A DNA stretch of 64,000 nucleotides from Pomacea canaliculata (Eukaryota > Mollusca > Gastropoda > Architaenioglossa > Ampullariidae), in the NCBI RefSeq assembly GCF_003073045.1, contig NC_037596.1:10289950-10353949 (forward strand), given 5' to 3'. Under the pieces are notes generated by a model. That model searched no databases, was not told the DNA's origin, and worked only from the letters and a program-made list of their open reading frames with translations. Shown here piece by piece: positions 34,530 to 48,049 of this stretch (within the stretch, counting starts at the first letter, position 1; each line of letters begins with the position of its first letter). The translations under genes were made by a program, and so were the position numbers.

Positions 34530-37500
34530 ATGAATTTGTCACGCATAGTCATCTTGTTATTGGGCTTCTGCACATCAGGTTTGTTTTTGTAAATTGTAAA
34601 TTGTAGCTGTAAGAGGAGCTTGATTGTAGCGACAGATGGTTTTCCTCTATATTGGTACTTTGATTTGTCGGCGAGTGAGAGAAATGCCTGAAACTTTACA
34701 TTGAATCTAGCCTGGAATAAGCACTATTTCAGTCATACTTGATAGTAATACCTTTTATAAGTAAAATTAGGTTTTAAAAAAGGTGATATAAAAAGAGCAC
34801 TGCAACAAACAACACAATAGCATAAATGTAAAGATCTGTACAAATGCATATTAATGTCTTACAAGAGTACATCTAAATAAAAGTTTATTTGTGTTTTTTT
34901 CTGTAATCTAATGTGATATTAGTCTCTAGCTCAAAAAGATATCAATTTCTTGCTTTTTCTTAAGGTCTTTATGCATGTCAAGCAACAGTGAAATATTGAT
35001 TCAATGATGACCTTATGATATTGGTTATTTGAGGACAAGATTACCTGTCTATCATGGTACTTAAAAGCAAGCATAAATTATTAGTGCAATAATAGAACAA
35101 ATTCATCTAAACAAAATGTATTACTAGCAAGATATTGCTCTAATGTGAACATAAAAATCATAAATTTGTCAATAATTAAAAATGACTCTTGATTCAATGT
35201 TTAAGAAATGTTGGCAAAATTTGCATCCATACATCTGTGCAGGATTAGTGATATGTTAGCTTTATCCTATATTTTTCCAGAATTTGTTTATCTTAGTATA
35301 ATCATGGTTTACTACACAAGCAAGTTTTAGCTGTGACAATTGGCACTCTGTATCACATTTCTCCTTGTGGTTTCAGCCTGCACATAAATTCAACACATAC
35401 ATCCTGTATTCACACAAATGACATTACACAAAAACAAAAACAATATAAATTTCATGTTCTTAGTTAAAGTTACAAAGGGTAACAACTATTATATACTAGA
35501 AAATTTTAAAATAATATAAAAATCTTCATATGGTGTTGTCTTTAAGGGCCTTGCTTGACATTTTAAAAAAAATAAAACTTTCCCTCAGGCTGCGCAATGG
35601 TTTGCCTTGAAAATGATTAAAGATACCATTCAATTGTTTTCTTTTAGAATAAATGTCATTATATTGTATGTGTTAATGAAATGTGTTTATATTAGTAACA
35701 TTTGAGATAGGGATAAACAATAATTCAGATCATCCTTATCTTAATTGATGTTTACTTGCCAGTACCTTGTTGAGTACTAAGTTATCATTGTGTACTTTCA
35801 CTTTCAAATTGTTTCAGTTGACCTCCTTGGAATAGAGACTATTTGTCCAACACTCATAAATGGGGACAATAGTGTCATATGCAAAATCAATAGAACAGCT
35901 GTAGAGGTTGCACAATGTGAGTCAGTGCAAGATTATGTGACCCTGGAAAAGACAAAACCTTCACGAAGAAACCCACTAGTAATAGGTTTTACAAAAAGTT
36001 TTATTCCATCAGACTGTAGATCTCGTCAAAATCCCGTCCCAGATGGATGCTGGTGCAATGAATATAATAGAGAAATCTTTGAATATAAGTGTGCCTTTGT
36101 GGCCAGTTTGATTGAAGATACTAGTGCACAAGTTGAATGTAAAATCTGCAATTCACCAAAGAATGCTTTTGAAGTAAAAGTGAATGATAACTGCAGAAGT
36201 ATGCGTTTCGGTAAGTATTGCAAATTTTTACTCAAATTACAAATATTTAATGGCTATTGGAGATCTATCTATCTATTCCTCTTCATGCATCAGGTTGCAC
36301 ATAAGGCCTCAGCCAGAGTCCGCCACCGATTTCAATCGGCTGAAACCCACTCCAGGTGACCCCATGTCCAGCCCTTTCCTTTCATCTCCCTTTCCATATC
36401 AGCCTTCGGCCGTCTGGAGTCCATCGTAGGGCGACACTGGAGAGGTCTGCTATCTGCTGGCGGAGCACATGTCCAATCCATCGCCAACGCCTTCGTTGAA
36501 CCTGCATGGTGATGGACTCGGTTTCAGTTCTTCGGTGGAGTTCTTTGTTGGGGATGGTATTTAGCCAGAAGATGTTAAGTATGCGCGTGAGGCATCTGTT
36601 TTGGAAGGGCCAAGTCTGTTACTGATGGTTTTGGTCATCTTCCATGATTCTGATCCATAAAGGAGGGTGCTGATCACATTTGACTTGAAGATTCTCAGCT
36701 TGATCTTCTGACTGATGTTTTTTGCCTTCCATGTGTTCCTGAGTGAGGCAAATGCCTGGCTGGCTTTCTCCACTTGGGCTCGAATCTCCACCTCTGCATC
36801 CTCGGTGTTTGACATTTTGGACCCAAGATAGGTGAAACTGTCAACTTCCTCCATCTCTTCTCCATTTAGTTTGATGCTGTCTTGGACTCTGGTGTTCACT
36901 CTCATACTTTTCGTTTTCTTTGTGCTGACCTTCAAGCCAAGGTTTCCAGCTGTTTCTGAGAAGGCATTTGTTTTTTCCTGCATGTCTTGGTGGCCGTGTG
37001 ACAGCAGGGCAATGTCATCAGCAAAGTCCAAGTCCTCCGGCATTGTTGTTGCTGTCATAGTCATGGTCCATCTGATCCTTCTCCTCTTGCTGTAGGTGGA
37101 AGTCTTTATGATCAAGTCCATGGCAGGATGAGGAGGAACGGCGATAGAATGCGGCCCTACTTCTTTCTTTTTCCGTTGGAAGCCCAGTATTTTTTCTCCT
37201 GTTTCCTGTAAGACTCAATTTAAGACGTCTAAGGTCATCTCTTCTTGGTCTCCTAGTGCCTGGAACCTGTTCTTTACTTCCAAAAGCCTTTTCAGTGGCT
37301 GGATTTTTCAGTTTGCCGGAATCCACTCTCGGCTGACGCGCCTGTTTTCCTCATGGTCGACATAGCTTCAGAGAAACTGCGGCTGTCACAAGAGCACTGG
37401 CAACGTCTGCTCTTCTGTAGGCTCTGACATCTTGAAGTGAGCTCCACCATCTTTGGTTGATAATGACATGGTCTGTCTGGTTCTTTGCGATCCCATCTAG

Positions 37501-39582
37501 TGATTTCCACGTTGCCTTGTGGATGTCTTTGTATTGGAAGAGTGTGCCTCCAATCAGTATGTTGTTTTCTTCACAAAAGTCTGCCAGTCTCTCTCCGTTG
37601 TCATTGATGGTACCAATTCCATGTTTGCCCATGACATGCTTCCTGCAGGTGTTGTCACTTCCCACCTTGGCATTGAGGTCGCCAATGATGATTAACATAT
37701 CGTGTGCTCGAACACTTTCCGAGGCTGCCTGGAGCTGATCGTAAAAAACATCCTTGTCTTCTGCCTCGGAGTCTTCTGTTGGTGCATAGCAAGCTAGCAC
37801 TGTCAGCTTGGTGTACTTTGAGTGGAATCTTGCTCTCAAAAGCCTAGGTCCATAAGGCTTCCATTCCAGCAGTGCCTTTTCAGTTTTCTTGTTGAGGTGT
37901 AGAGCTACTCCTTCAGAGTGCTGACCGTCTGATCTTCCTGAGAACAAAATGGTATGTCCTGACGCTAGTTTCCTCTTTCCTGTGCGGTCCATCTGACCTC
38001 ACTGGCTCCCAGGATGTCCAAGTTGTAGTTGTCAAACTCCTTGACTAGGTGTAGCATCCTGGAAGTCTGGTACAAGGTCTGGATGTTCCAGCACCCCACC
38101 CTCAACTTTTTCTTCTGCTTGAGTAAATGCACTGTCAGGGCACCAGCTCCCTCTCGGGTTTGGCTGTCATCCATCATAAGTCTAGTTGCCTGGTGTGCTT
38201 CATTACTTTCACCATCTCTAATTCTCTGATTTTAGCTTTGGTAACATGCTTTTTCAACATGGTGGGGTTGTTAGCCCTACCACAACCTGTTTTACCTCTT
38301 GGTGAGGTGTCCACCTTAGTCGCCTCTTACGACATGCCTGGCTGGATGGCAGGGACCCTATTCTTACAATGCTCACTAGGCAAGCATACCCCGGGGTCCC
38401 ACAAGGGGGCTATTGGAGATAGCACTGTGAAATTATCTGAAAGTAGTAAGAAAAGTTTTTAAAAAATCAAGAGAAAGTTCATATTTTACATCTGCACATC
38501 AACTTTTGTTTAGAGTGTAATAAAGTGAACATTAACCTATATGTTTTGTGAAAAAAAAACAGTCATTTATTTAAATACCATACTATCAGTCCCATAATTT
38601 TAGATTTTCTATTTTATTGTACTGTTACATTTTCACATCTTATTAACTTTTTAGTACTTGGTGAGCTGAAAACAACCAGTAATGACCAGTTGTCAAATTA
38701 GTATGCTCCTTTTTGTAGCATCTATCCAATGTTGTCTAGTTTTCTTTCTTGTATTAATTAACAAAAAAATAGCAACTATAATAAGTTAAAGACTTTATAA
38801 ATGCAGATTCTGTATGTTTGCTGACTAATCTGGAATCACACAAGGCTTAGCAGGGAAAACACTTGACAATATGTATATCAGCCTTTCAAATACAGGGTCA
38901 CCATGTTTTCTTCTCTATCATACAAGTAAATGTTGCTTTTTAAGTAAGGGGTCAATTATTTTTAAATAGATAAGGAAAGACTAGGCTTTGAATGAAATTA
39001 ATGGGCACACCAGAAAAATTGGATGAAGGCAGAAGGATGTGAACTCTGAACGCTTTTCAGGACAATGCTAGGTAAGAGAAGGTTCATGCATAGCTTTCTA
39101 GAAAGTGTGGCACAGCTACTAACGTTAAAAGACTGAGAAGCTGTCACCTGTGAGAGGAAAGCCGCAGGCGCTTTCTTTTGCAATACTTGTAAATAGTCAA
39201 CATTTCATTTGAGGCACCTGTGATGGGATGAAATGGGATAACTTAGCAGGATATAATACATAACAGATGTGCATCAGAGGAGTTATTGTTTGAGGAATCA
39301 TAATGTTAAATTTTGTGACACTTAGAACTGATACTTTGCCTATTAATTAAGATAAATATATTTTTCACTGTGTTGGTCTTGTGAATGGAAAGTACTTTGT
39401 GGGATCAAACATCATTAAGTTGCAGGTATATTTTCAAATTATTTCAATCTCTATGGTATTTTTTTGCAGATAATGGTGGTAATGGCAATGCTGATTACAG
39501 CTCAGAAATACTTGTTTTTGCAAGCATCTTGGGCTTTCTAATCTCAGGTACAAGCAGGATACCACTTAGTGTCTGGTTATGA
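34530..39582 (+). CDS. Gene 6: cysteine-rich surface protein, probably GPI-anchored, 184 aa
   Basis: Exon 1 (34530-34578) encodes signal peptide MNLSRIVILLLGFCTS and ends in phase 1. Exon 2 (35818-36210, 393 bp, phase 1 in and out) encodes about 130 residues with 12 or so Cys, including ICPTLINGDNSVICKINRT, GCWCNEY, VECKICNSP and VNDNCRSMRF. Exon 3 (39470-39582) encodes DNGGNGNADYSSE and a hydrophobic tail, ILVFASILGFLIS..IPLSVWL, then TGA. With no charged cytoplasmic tail after the hydrophobic end and small residues before it, a GPI signal is the best reading. A GTACAAG donor at 39548 could allow an alternative tail. Exon 2 is homologous to exon 2 of gene 9. Intron 2 carries a LINE (36265-38407). 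A distant AATAAA is at 41560-41565. Function unknown. Confidence 0.8.
36561..37121 (-). pseudogene. LINE reverse-transcriptase C-terminal remnant
   Basis: The frame covers the end of the RT domain and thumb: LDFADDIALLSHGHQDMQEK (catalytic ADD motif), STKKTKSMRVNTRVQD, YLGSKMSNTEDAEVEIR and LRIFKSNVISTLLYGSESW. The RT core before it is deleted, so it cannot be active. It belongs to the LINE at 36265-38407. Confidence 0.8.
37351..38177 (-). pseudogene. LINE endonuclease remnant
   Basis: Two overlapping frames encode most of the endonuclease: RVGCWNIQTLYQTSRM and LGASEVRWT upstream of about 37965, then LASGHTILFSGRSDGQHSEG, VLACYAPTEDSEAED, IIGDLNAKVGSD and NILIGGTLFQYKDI. It keeps the base missing from the 16.9-kb copy, so it reads on through the NNI-LIGGT junction. 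It is interrupted near 37965-37990, where the frame changes. Confidence 0.8.
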
Positions 39583-39589
39583 TGATGTT

Positions 39590-42500
39590 CCCACACCTTA
39601 ATATAGCACTATTGACCTTAATCTATGCTAAAGGTAGCATTTAAACTCAATTGATTCCGTATCATCTGTGTTGATCATGTCAATATGTCTTCCCATTTGT
39701 TAGTATAGTCATACAGTCATGGTAAAATCTTAATGCATATTTCAGATGATCATAATCATACAGAACCAAAAAAGCGGCCATAAACTGCTTCACTTTAAGA
39801 AAAAAACGAGAAATATAGTTTTTTTTAATACCTTTATATTTCATGCACATTCCTAAGAACCTTCTGTGTCCCATAAGCCGATTTAACACTCATCAAAATG
39901 TGTGTGGGGGTTAAAGCTAACATAAATCATAAATAACCTCACTGTTATAAATATTGTTTTTCTGTATTGCTTCCTTAATTACTCTAAACAAATACGTTTT
40001 GAATTCCTTATACTTTTTCAATTTTGTTTATCTCTTTCAACATCCTTACTGTTACCATTTTGTACTACTATTTAAAATTATTAAATCAAATGGCATATAT
40101 TTGATTTTTTTTTTTTTTTTTTTTTTTTCACTTTTCTATCTCCTAAGTGCCTGCACTCTGTGAAAGAATCTTCCTATGACAAAGAAACTATGCATGCTTC
40201 CTGTAGCCATCACTCCTGTAAAAAAGCCATTTAGGACACTTTATGACATGCTAATTATACTACTGCTGTGAAAGGAATGTCTTAGTGATGTCATCTTCTG
40301 GGGCACAAGGTAACAAATTCAGTCTATTCGTTTAAATATGCCTGAAGGATTTTCCTACTCGTTCTTTCTTCTCACCAAAAGATATAAAAGACATATTTTT
40401 CAAACTTTGACTTAAAGTTATTGTAACGATAATACAGCATTGTGAAATATGAAACTATGCTATAGAAGTGAACAAAAAGAAATTCACATATTTTTACTAA
40501 ATACTCTTTTAAAACGGACTCTGTTGGAAATCGTTTTGATACTATAAAGTGTACGTAATGTTAGCAGTTGTAAAATTCATGCCACTAAGCACACTCTTTG
40601 CACATCAGTTGTTTTCTATCATTTATGCCCAATATTAATGACAATTTTTGTTTTTAAAATGCAAAATATTTGTCTTAAGAAAAGCACAACAATATTTTTA
40701 CAAAACTGAAAATGTACCTATTACTTTTATTTTCACTGTATGAATAATAACGTTATGTATACAAACATTGCCAGTTGATGTATATGCTTTAATTGTACTA
40801 TAAACATTTCTTGGGACTTTAAAAGTTGTGCAGCTTTAGAAATTTATATTAAATTAAAATGCATTACTTAGAAATATAACCATACTGACAGAAGAGGGCA
40901 TTTGAAAATATATTGCTGCAATGCATCCGTTTGCCTCTCTTTATTTACTTATTGAAGGGTTACATATTTATTTGTTTGTTTGTTTTTTTGATTGCATATA
41001 TATGAACCACCTCTTTATCACACTATAGGTGCACCAAGATATTTTTAGAAGATATTTTACTATTTTTTTATGATAACTCAGTCAGTACTTACCTCTATTT
41101 TTACTCATGCTGCATCATGCTACTTTACCTTGGCAGTAACGATTGATCTAGTCAATCAGTCAAAACCTACCTAAATCATCCTCTTTATTTTGAGGATCAC
41201 AAATGGTTGATGTACACTTTAAGCATATTACATAACTTATTTGCTTCTATGGTTCTCTGTTTAGGACTTTTCCAAAAGTGGTTATGAAATGTGTCAAATT
41301 GTTTCCCTACTTAGTATGTCTCACTTAGGCCAGGAGAAAAGAGGTTCGTAACTTAAGTTAGTAGCTGAATAGTTACATATTTTTAGGTTAAACTGTACAA
41401 GTCAAAATCACAAGTGTGCCTTACCTTGTTTGAGACTGTGATAGTCATCTCTGTTACACGTGGAAGAATGTCAGATTTTGATCAGCCATTTCTGTACTTT
41501 GTTCAGTTTCTTCTCACTTTATGTAATAAATTAAGATGCCATGTACTTTTATTGTAATCAATAAAACAGTATATGCAATATTTAGTTGTTTACACCTGTT
41601 TTAATGGAGCTTTCCTTTTTAATCCTATAAATGTGGATAGAAATTAATTGTAAAGGGCAAAAAGTTAGCTTTTTTATAATTTATGTTGAGAAGTTTGTTC
41701 AGGAAAGCTCATTTGAGAAAGTATTGGTTTTATTACCAGTACTGCTTCCCACTAGCTGTTATGGAAAGGATCTATGTTCATCCCACAGTATATCATCTTT
41801 GTTAAATAAGTTGAGCTGTTTTAGTCTGCTGATTACAATCATCATAGTACGATTTTATCATCATGACAATACATGTGTACAGGGCGTATGAAATTGTTTG
41901 CTACACATTTTAAAAGGTGATAATTGAGGTTAGTGTAACAGACATTAATTGTGATAAAAAGTGCTTTGTGTTTGACATTGTATGTTATAAGCATTGCTTT
42001 TTTGTGCCTAGAAGATATATTCTTACAAAAAAATATTTTAAAAGGGACTTTAAAATATAATGCTGGTTAAAAATAACTCTGTTGTGTCTTGTTTGGATTG
42101 TCTTATACAGTGTAAAATTTTATTTTAATGTGATGTTTGAAAAGTGAACATTCTCCTTTTTTCAACCTGTTAATCCTTTTACAATCTTCGAAATAGTTTT
42201 CTGATGGCATTGGAATTTATACGCTTTTGTATCAAAAATAAAAATGGATGATGTATGCATAAAGAAAACGTTCACGGACCAGTCCATGCCTTCGTGTTTT
42301 TCTGATTGTTTTACCCCTTCGAGACTTATGGACTGCAAGTGGATGTTGAATATATGGGAGACTGGATGAGACAATTAGATGGGGAAAAGTTAACAGTATC
42401 ACAAAGTTTGGGCGAAGCCGGTTCACCAGTAGATTTTTGGCGGGAATGAGGTAGAAAAATGACAGGTTCGGAATAGTGAAGGAAGTAGTCTTGCCTGAGT

Positions 42501-43880
42501 CACGACTTGTAAATCTCCATACCTGAGATTAGTAGACCATCGACGCTGAATGCGGCGCGGTACTGACCCCTTGTGGATTAACCTCGCGTAGACGAGGTAG
42601 GACATCTTTTTTCTGTTATTGCCTATGGAATTAGAATTCACCTAGGTTTCAAAGTTGCAAACACTAACACGTGAGAGAAAGATGTGTGGATTGGAGAATA
42701 TGGATTAGAATAGCATATATAGTGTAAATATAGAATAGTGTGAACTTGAGTTACAAGTTTTTATTGCATTGGCTAAATGAACTGAAGACCTGGATGAGGA
42801 AGAATCGTCTCCCGGACCATTCTTTGATCGCCTTCGGTCTAACACCCAGCACCATGTGGGCACTCGCATTTGTCTGACGTGTGTTGTTGAATCATCAGTG
42901 CTGTGACTAAAACCAACGATCAAATCACCAAATAAACGAGTAAATGCCTTCGAGTGAGGGACATAACTGGCCTGGGATTAATAAATAAAATACGAATCGT
43001 GTTGTAGCCCTTTGGAAATCACGGCTGTATTTGTGCGAACATCTGGGTCGGCAGGTGGGTAGGTGGAGACGTTAATGAAAATTATATTCGTGTGTCTAAA
43101 TTATTCAATTTGTTGGACAAGTTGGAGATAAGACTAGAGGCGGGAAGTTCAGAGGGTTTTAATTTGTTTGTAAATGAATATTACTTGTGGGGAAATCACT
43201 GTGGAGGACACGATTCAACAAGACCACTCAAACTTGGTGTGTGTGTTAAAGCATTATACCAAAATTATAAGGAAGCGTTTTAAACTCTGCGTAGTCACAA
43301 GCCGAAGTGTCAGAATAAAACTAACGAAAGTCTTTATTAACAGTTATTGACTGCATGCAGGGCCAGTCTGTGAAGCTTCAAGATTCCAGATAAATGTATG
43401 TTAATTGCTTCTGGGAGAATATTCTTTCCGTTCCTAACGTGTTATGACAAGTTTATTTAATATAACTGAAGAAAGTTCACCTGAAATTATCTTACAGCTG
43501 AATAGTTAAAGGAAAAGGAATCTGAATTTCTACTAAATCATGCTTCTGCTTGTTTCTAAATAAACAGCTACTTAGTCTTTCTGTTTGAAAAAAATGTTGT
43601 TTTGGGGCTGAGATAAGTAACAAAAACAGAGACACTCACAATTAACCAAGCACACACCAAGTTATACTTTTTCAGTACTTGTGTCCACTCAAGTATAAAA
43701 CAACAAATACAAATTGTATTAGAAACATAGAATTGAAAATTATAGGTCATAGAAGAACGGGCTAACACGCCTGTAGAAGTATGTGACATGTTTGTGGACA
43801 AAGCAATGATGATTGTCTTGATCTTGATTAAACTTAATCCATGTCACCAGTCTCGAGGTTGAAACCACTCACATGTTAAC
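39590..43880. other. Downstream of gene 6; possible long 3' untranslated region, then gene-free
   Basis: 39583-41600 may be a long 3' untranslated region of gene 6 ending at AATAAA 41560-41565; a poly-T run lies near 40109-40128. 42420-42960 is richer in GC than its neighbours, without recognised features. No exon, RNA gene or element end was supported in 41600-43880. The short plus-strand frame at 43092-43283 has no similarity that I recognise. Confidence 0.35.
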
Positions 43881-44052
43881 ATCTTATAGGCGGAAGGTTC
43901 AAAAGGAAGTAACAAGAAGACTTGGTGAATAGTGGTCTGTGCGTTTCACTCTCGTGACATATGTGTGTGCCGACGGGAGGGGTAAAAAGATGCACATGGA
44001 CAAAAGGATTTCTCCACAGCTTTCACTGTCACAGGAATGTGTAAGACGCAGA

Positions 44053-47000
44053 ATGCTGACAACACTCAAGAAACGACAACAAACAGCAGCAGCTCTTTTG
44101 CTTTTTCTCTTTGGTCCATCACTCATCGCTGGTAAGAAAAATTCACTCTTTTCATTTTTGTCATCCTTTGTTTGAGGCATTTCTTTGTCACTAGCAAGAT
44201 CCACATCAAATTCTCTTGTGCGCCTATCTGCCCAACAATAATAATAGGACATACATAATCCAGTTTCCTTAATCAGAGGTGAGCTCAGTATTTTTCTCAT
44301 CAATTGTCCTCTTATCTTTTTATTGTCATTACTAAAGGAGTCAGCCTCTCACCAAGTTGTATCGATGGTACCTGGGAAGTACTGGCTGAGGAAGAAACTC
44401 ATTTCCATTGCACGGCTGAAGGAGATATGCAGTGGACATTACTACTTACTAACAGCTCTCGTCCCATCTCATTAGCTACATGCAATACAAACTGCATCAC
44501 TCTGAATACCTACCAGGGACTTTTCGCAGCAAGGATTACCGACCTTCACACATCAACTCTCACTATCAATCCTAAGAACAACAGAAAGTTATACGACAAT
44601 ATCCAGCTTGTGAACGGCAGTCTGGAGTGTAATCGTGGAGATATGGATGACTCATTTGCTGGCTGTGGGCTCAACTTTGTGTGTAAGTACATAGTAGTCC
44701 ATAGTAATAACTTTTTATGAAGAGGTGATCATTCTAGCGCAACCCACAGCAGTATGGCCAGCAGTCTGTAGATCTTTTCTAGACAGTCTTTCTTAAATTC
44801 TTTAGCTTAAGTCGCTAATGTGATATCAAATTTGGCCATTGTTTCTTCCTAAAACCAAAATACATTTCAATGGCACTTAAGCTTTGTGAAAATCTTATTT
44901 AACAGATCCTCCAAATGGAGTCTCTTGCACAGCATTGAATACCTCATGGGCCATCAATGTGTCCTGTGTTATCGGCAGTGTCTACTCCTCACGGAAGCTT
45001 TACACATGTTCCTTGATTCGAACACAGATGGTATGTCATAAAAGTGGTAGATGTAGTAAAAATAGCACGTAGGAGGAGGTGGAGTAGAGGTCTTACCATA
45101 TTAGCAACAGGGGAGATAAATGAGTTCATTGATATCACACGTTTATGTTTATTTGGATTTCTTACTCCTCCAAGTTAACAATACTTTTTTACCTCTTATA
45201 TTTACATTTGCTTTTCAGAAGTAACATTTTTGAGTCGTCTTTTATTTGCTTCACTTTTTTCCAGTCCAAGAAGGAAATACTAGAAACTGTCACCATGGTG
45301 ACCTCATCGACCAGCGAGAGGATCACTAAGAATGAAATAAAGGTGTCAGGATCCTGTTGGTTTTACACAACACTCCCACCAGACGAAGGGAAATATGGAT
45401 TCCTTGTCTCTGTCTCACCAGGTGGACGACATTTTAACATGGAAGACAAGTTGTTCACAGTTGGTAATAAAATACTCCATTTTCCTTAAAGTTTAATTAA
45501 AGCTTACTTTCCATTTTAATCAACTGAAACAAATGTACACAAAACCCTCCACATTCGCACTCAAATATTCATGCAGCTGAAAATATGGTAATGTAAATAC
45601 ATGTATTAATCAAGACTATGCAAATCAGCCAAAGCAATTGTCGCTGTATATGATAAAAGTCCTGCAAAGCAGCAATTCATTCAAAATAAGTTGTGATGCC
45701 AAATATTTATAAAATGATTGGTACTGCAATCACTGCTGAGATAGTAAGCTGGAAAAACACAAATCTGACCGGATAAGGTTAAAGAAAGTGTTTATTTTCT
45801 TTAGAACAGCCCGGATTGCCAGCAGTCTCTTGTGGTCCTCACCCCTACGTGTTAGAAAACACAAGAGTTTTCTGTACCTGCAGCACATCTAGCCTCGGGG
45901 TGCCGGCAGGGTACCTGAGATGGGTCACCGGTAACCAACTAAATCAAGGAACAGTTGCCATGCAAGAAAATCTGGAGCTGTCATCAAAAAGACTAGACTA
46001 TAGTCATATCCTTATTTTGTCTGATCACGGTAGGACTTGGTTCAGGTGTGATGTTATTTGGGCAACTGAGGAAATTCGAGGAGAGAACTACACTGCTAAC
46101 GTGGGATGTAAGTTATAGATAGCTTTTAGTATTTTTACTTTAAGTGTTTATGATGAAAATTTAGTAGAAATATAGACAAGCACCAACGGGATTTTGAAAA
46201 ATATAAAAAGCAGCAACTGGAGAAAAACTGAGAGGGGGGGGTTGATTCTTTGGCAAGCCGTTTGGCTTAGGAAGAGGGATATGGTTTGAACTACTAACGT
46301 ATATTGGCTAGCACCTCCTGTCGTCACTTAAAATTAAATCTTATAATTATATCTTATAATTAAAGCCTTTCAATGAATAAAATAAGAAATTCGCTTAGAA
46401 AATAGTATTAGTCATTTTGATATTTCCTTTTTTCTTCAATATTTTACACAAATTTGATGAAATGTACCTTATTCTAAGACTAACCCATAGTAATATATAT
46501 TTTCAGACCCTCCTAAAACACCACATTTTTCTTTCAACAACCTTCAAAGAAATCAATCAGTCAACGAAAGAGATCAAGTGAATTTTCTGTGTGAATCAGA
46601 TGGTCGACCTAGACCAATCGTTTCCATCTATAACAACGACAACGACACTGTTATCATTAGACACTCGTCTCCTGTCACCTACTCGTTCATCGCTCGCTGC
46701 GAGGACACGGCCACCTACACGTGCTCTGCCTGGAATGAGTTTTCTAATCATTCTGGCGTGACAACCTCCTACAGTCTTGAGATTGGTGTCAATTGTAAGT
46801 TCAAAATGTATATAATGCTCGAAAGGTTTTTTAAGGTTTTTCTTTTGTTTTCTTGAGTTATGGTATCTTTCATTGTTCTATTTAGCACCCAGTCTTATAA
46901 GCTAGTTATGTTTATACAAAAGTGTTTCAAACTTGTTGATCTAAAGTGTCATTTGGTACTTATTTAATCCCTTTGTCAGTTTTACATTTTATATTTTGTT

Positions 47001-47346
47001 GTTCTTGACATATTAGGTAAGCCTCGAAGCCTTTCATTCAACCACCTGGGCACGGTCAAGTTTGGAAATAAAACACAGGAGCTGAACTTTGAAGTTATCA
47101 CTTACCCTGCACCTAACAAGTATGACTTATGGTTCGCACCACTAGTAATAAACAACAGTGAGCCCCTCTTCAGGAGGATTGAAAGTTCAGAGCTAAAAAT
47201 CACATGCAAAGCTTCCATACAACGCCGTTACCTGTCAAGGTGCACTTTGACCTTCTATGGCGGTCAGTCCCGATCAGATGGTTTCTACAAAGTACAAGTC
47301 ATCAATGAGCATGGTGAAGACAATTTCACTATTGCTATAAGTTACG
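44053..47346 (+). CDS. Gene 7: multi-Ig receptor-like protein, seven ectodomain exons
   Basis: Exons: 44053-44131 (signal peptide, AAALLLFLFGPSLIA), 44338-44682 (345 bp), 44906-45030 (125 bp), 45265-45463 (199 bp), 45805-46107, 46507-46794 and 47017-47346. The join reads about 556 codons with no stop; phases are 1,1,0,1,1,1,1. Exons 2-4 are homologous to exons 2-4 of genes 2-4: FHCTAEGDMQW, then NVSCVIGSVYSSRKLYTC, then VSGSCWFY. Exon 5 has VFCTCS, YLRWV and WFRCDV. Exon 6 is a textbook Ig domain with VNFLCESDGRP and EDTATYTCSAWNE. Exon 7 has LKITCKAS and YLSRCTL. An in-frame ATG at 43990 would lengthen the N-terminus. No transmembrane exon was found directly after 47346; candidate tail exons lie at 49937-52114. 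Likely a cell-surface receptor, function inferred. Confidence 0.85.
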
Positions 47347-48049
47347 GTGAGTGTTTTCTGGTTAAAATGTTTTTTGTAAAGACAAAAATAGGGAAAAAAT
47401 ATTAAGTTTTGTAGGACGCAAAACCCATTTATCATTACTTTTGAAGATTATGAATCTTGGCTTGATTAGTTGATTGGTTTGAATCCTAGGCTAGACTTTG
47501 ATATTTGTCGTAGATTTATTTTATCTTTTTTGATACCTTATAATCACACTTAACATCGGTTTGGTACCGCGCCTCGTTCAATGTGTTATTGCTCCTCATG
47601 AAAAGAGGTAAAGATTAGTAGCAAATTAAAAACATATTATGTAAGCGTCAGACCTCATCGGATCCCCGCTAGAGCAAGCATTCAAGAATTTTTTTCGTGG
47701 TAATTCTAAAACATCGAGTTGCAGTATTGTGCACCTATTCATCAAAGGTAAGGGGCTTATGAAGCAACAGCTGAATTCATTAGAGGAAGGAAGGTATGTA
47801 ATGTTTACTGGCATAGTATTCGACTTTCTTTCCTGTGATTGTTATATTTATATGCAAAGTCATACTATAAAGTTTGAGAATGTTGGTCGCTATAGAATGG
47901 AAGACTGTATTAAGCCTTGCTAGACTAAAATCTGTGGGATACCTGTTCAAGGAATGTTAGGTAAGAGTGCACTTTCTAACTTTAAAATAATCTCAGTTTT
48001 ATGTTGCGTACAATTTGTTTATTGCTCAATACCACGGCATTTGAAGTTT

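Larger units (their letters stand above)
36265..38407 (-). mobile_element. LINE of the 16.9-kb family, internally deleted, in intron 2 of gene 6
   Basis: The copy runs on the minus strand, with the GATA-type 3' tail at 36265 and the GGGGTCCCACA-type 5' end at 38407. It is flanked by a 13-bp target duplication, GGCTATTGGAGAT (36252-36264 and 38408-38420). Both LINE ends are present but the length is 2.1 kb against 3.2 kb. Comparison with the 16.9-kb copy places the loss between its positions of about 18160 and 19205, removing the first part of the RT domain. The endonuclease region (38177-37351) and the C-terminal region (37121-36561, LLYGSESWKMTKTIS) remain. It is dead and opposite in direction to the host gene. 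Confidence 0.92.

Noticed and set aside
36184-36429. Plus-strand frame over the gene 6 exon 2 border
   Set aside because: It is out of frame with exon 2 and runs into the LINE; exon 2 clearly ends at 36210 with GTAAGT.
47729-47923. Possible downstream exon of gene 7
   Set aside because: No hydrophobic segment, and the phase does not fit the phase 1 exit of exon 7; a 23-bp piece near 47725-47747 has splice-like borders but nothing else to support it.
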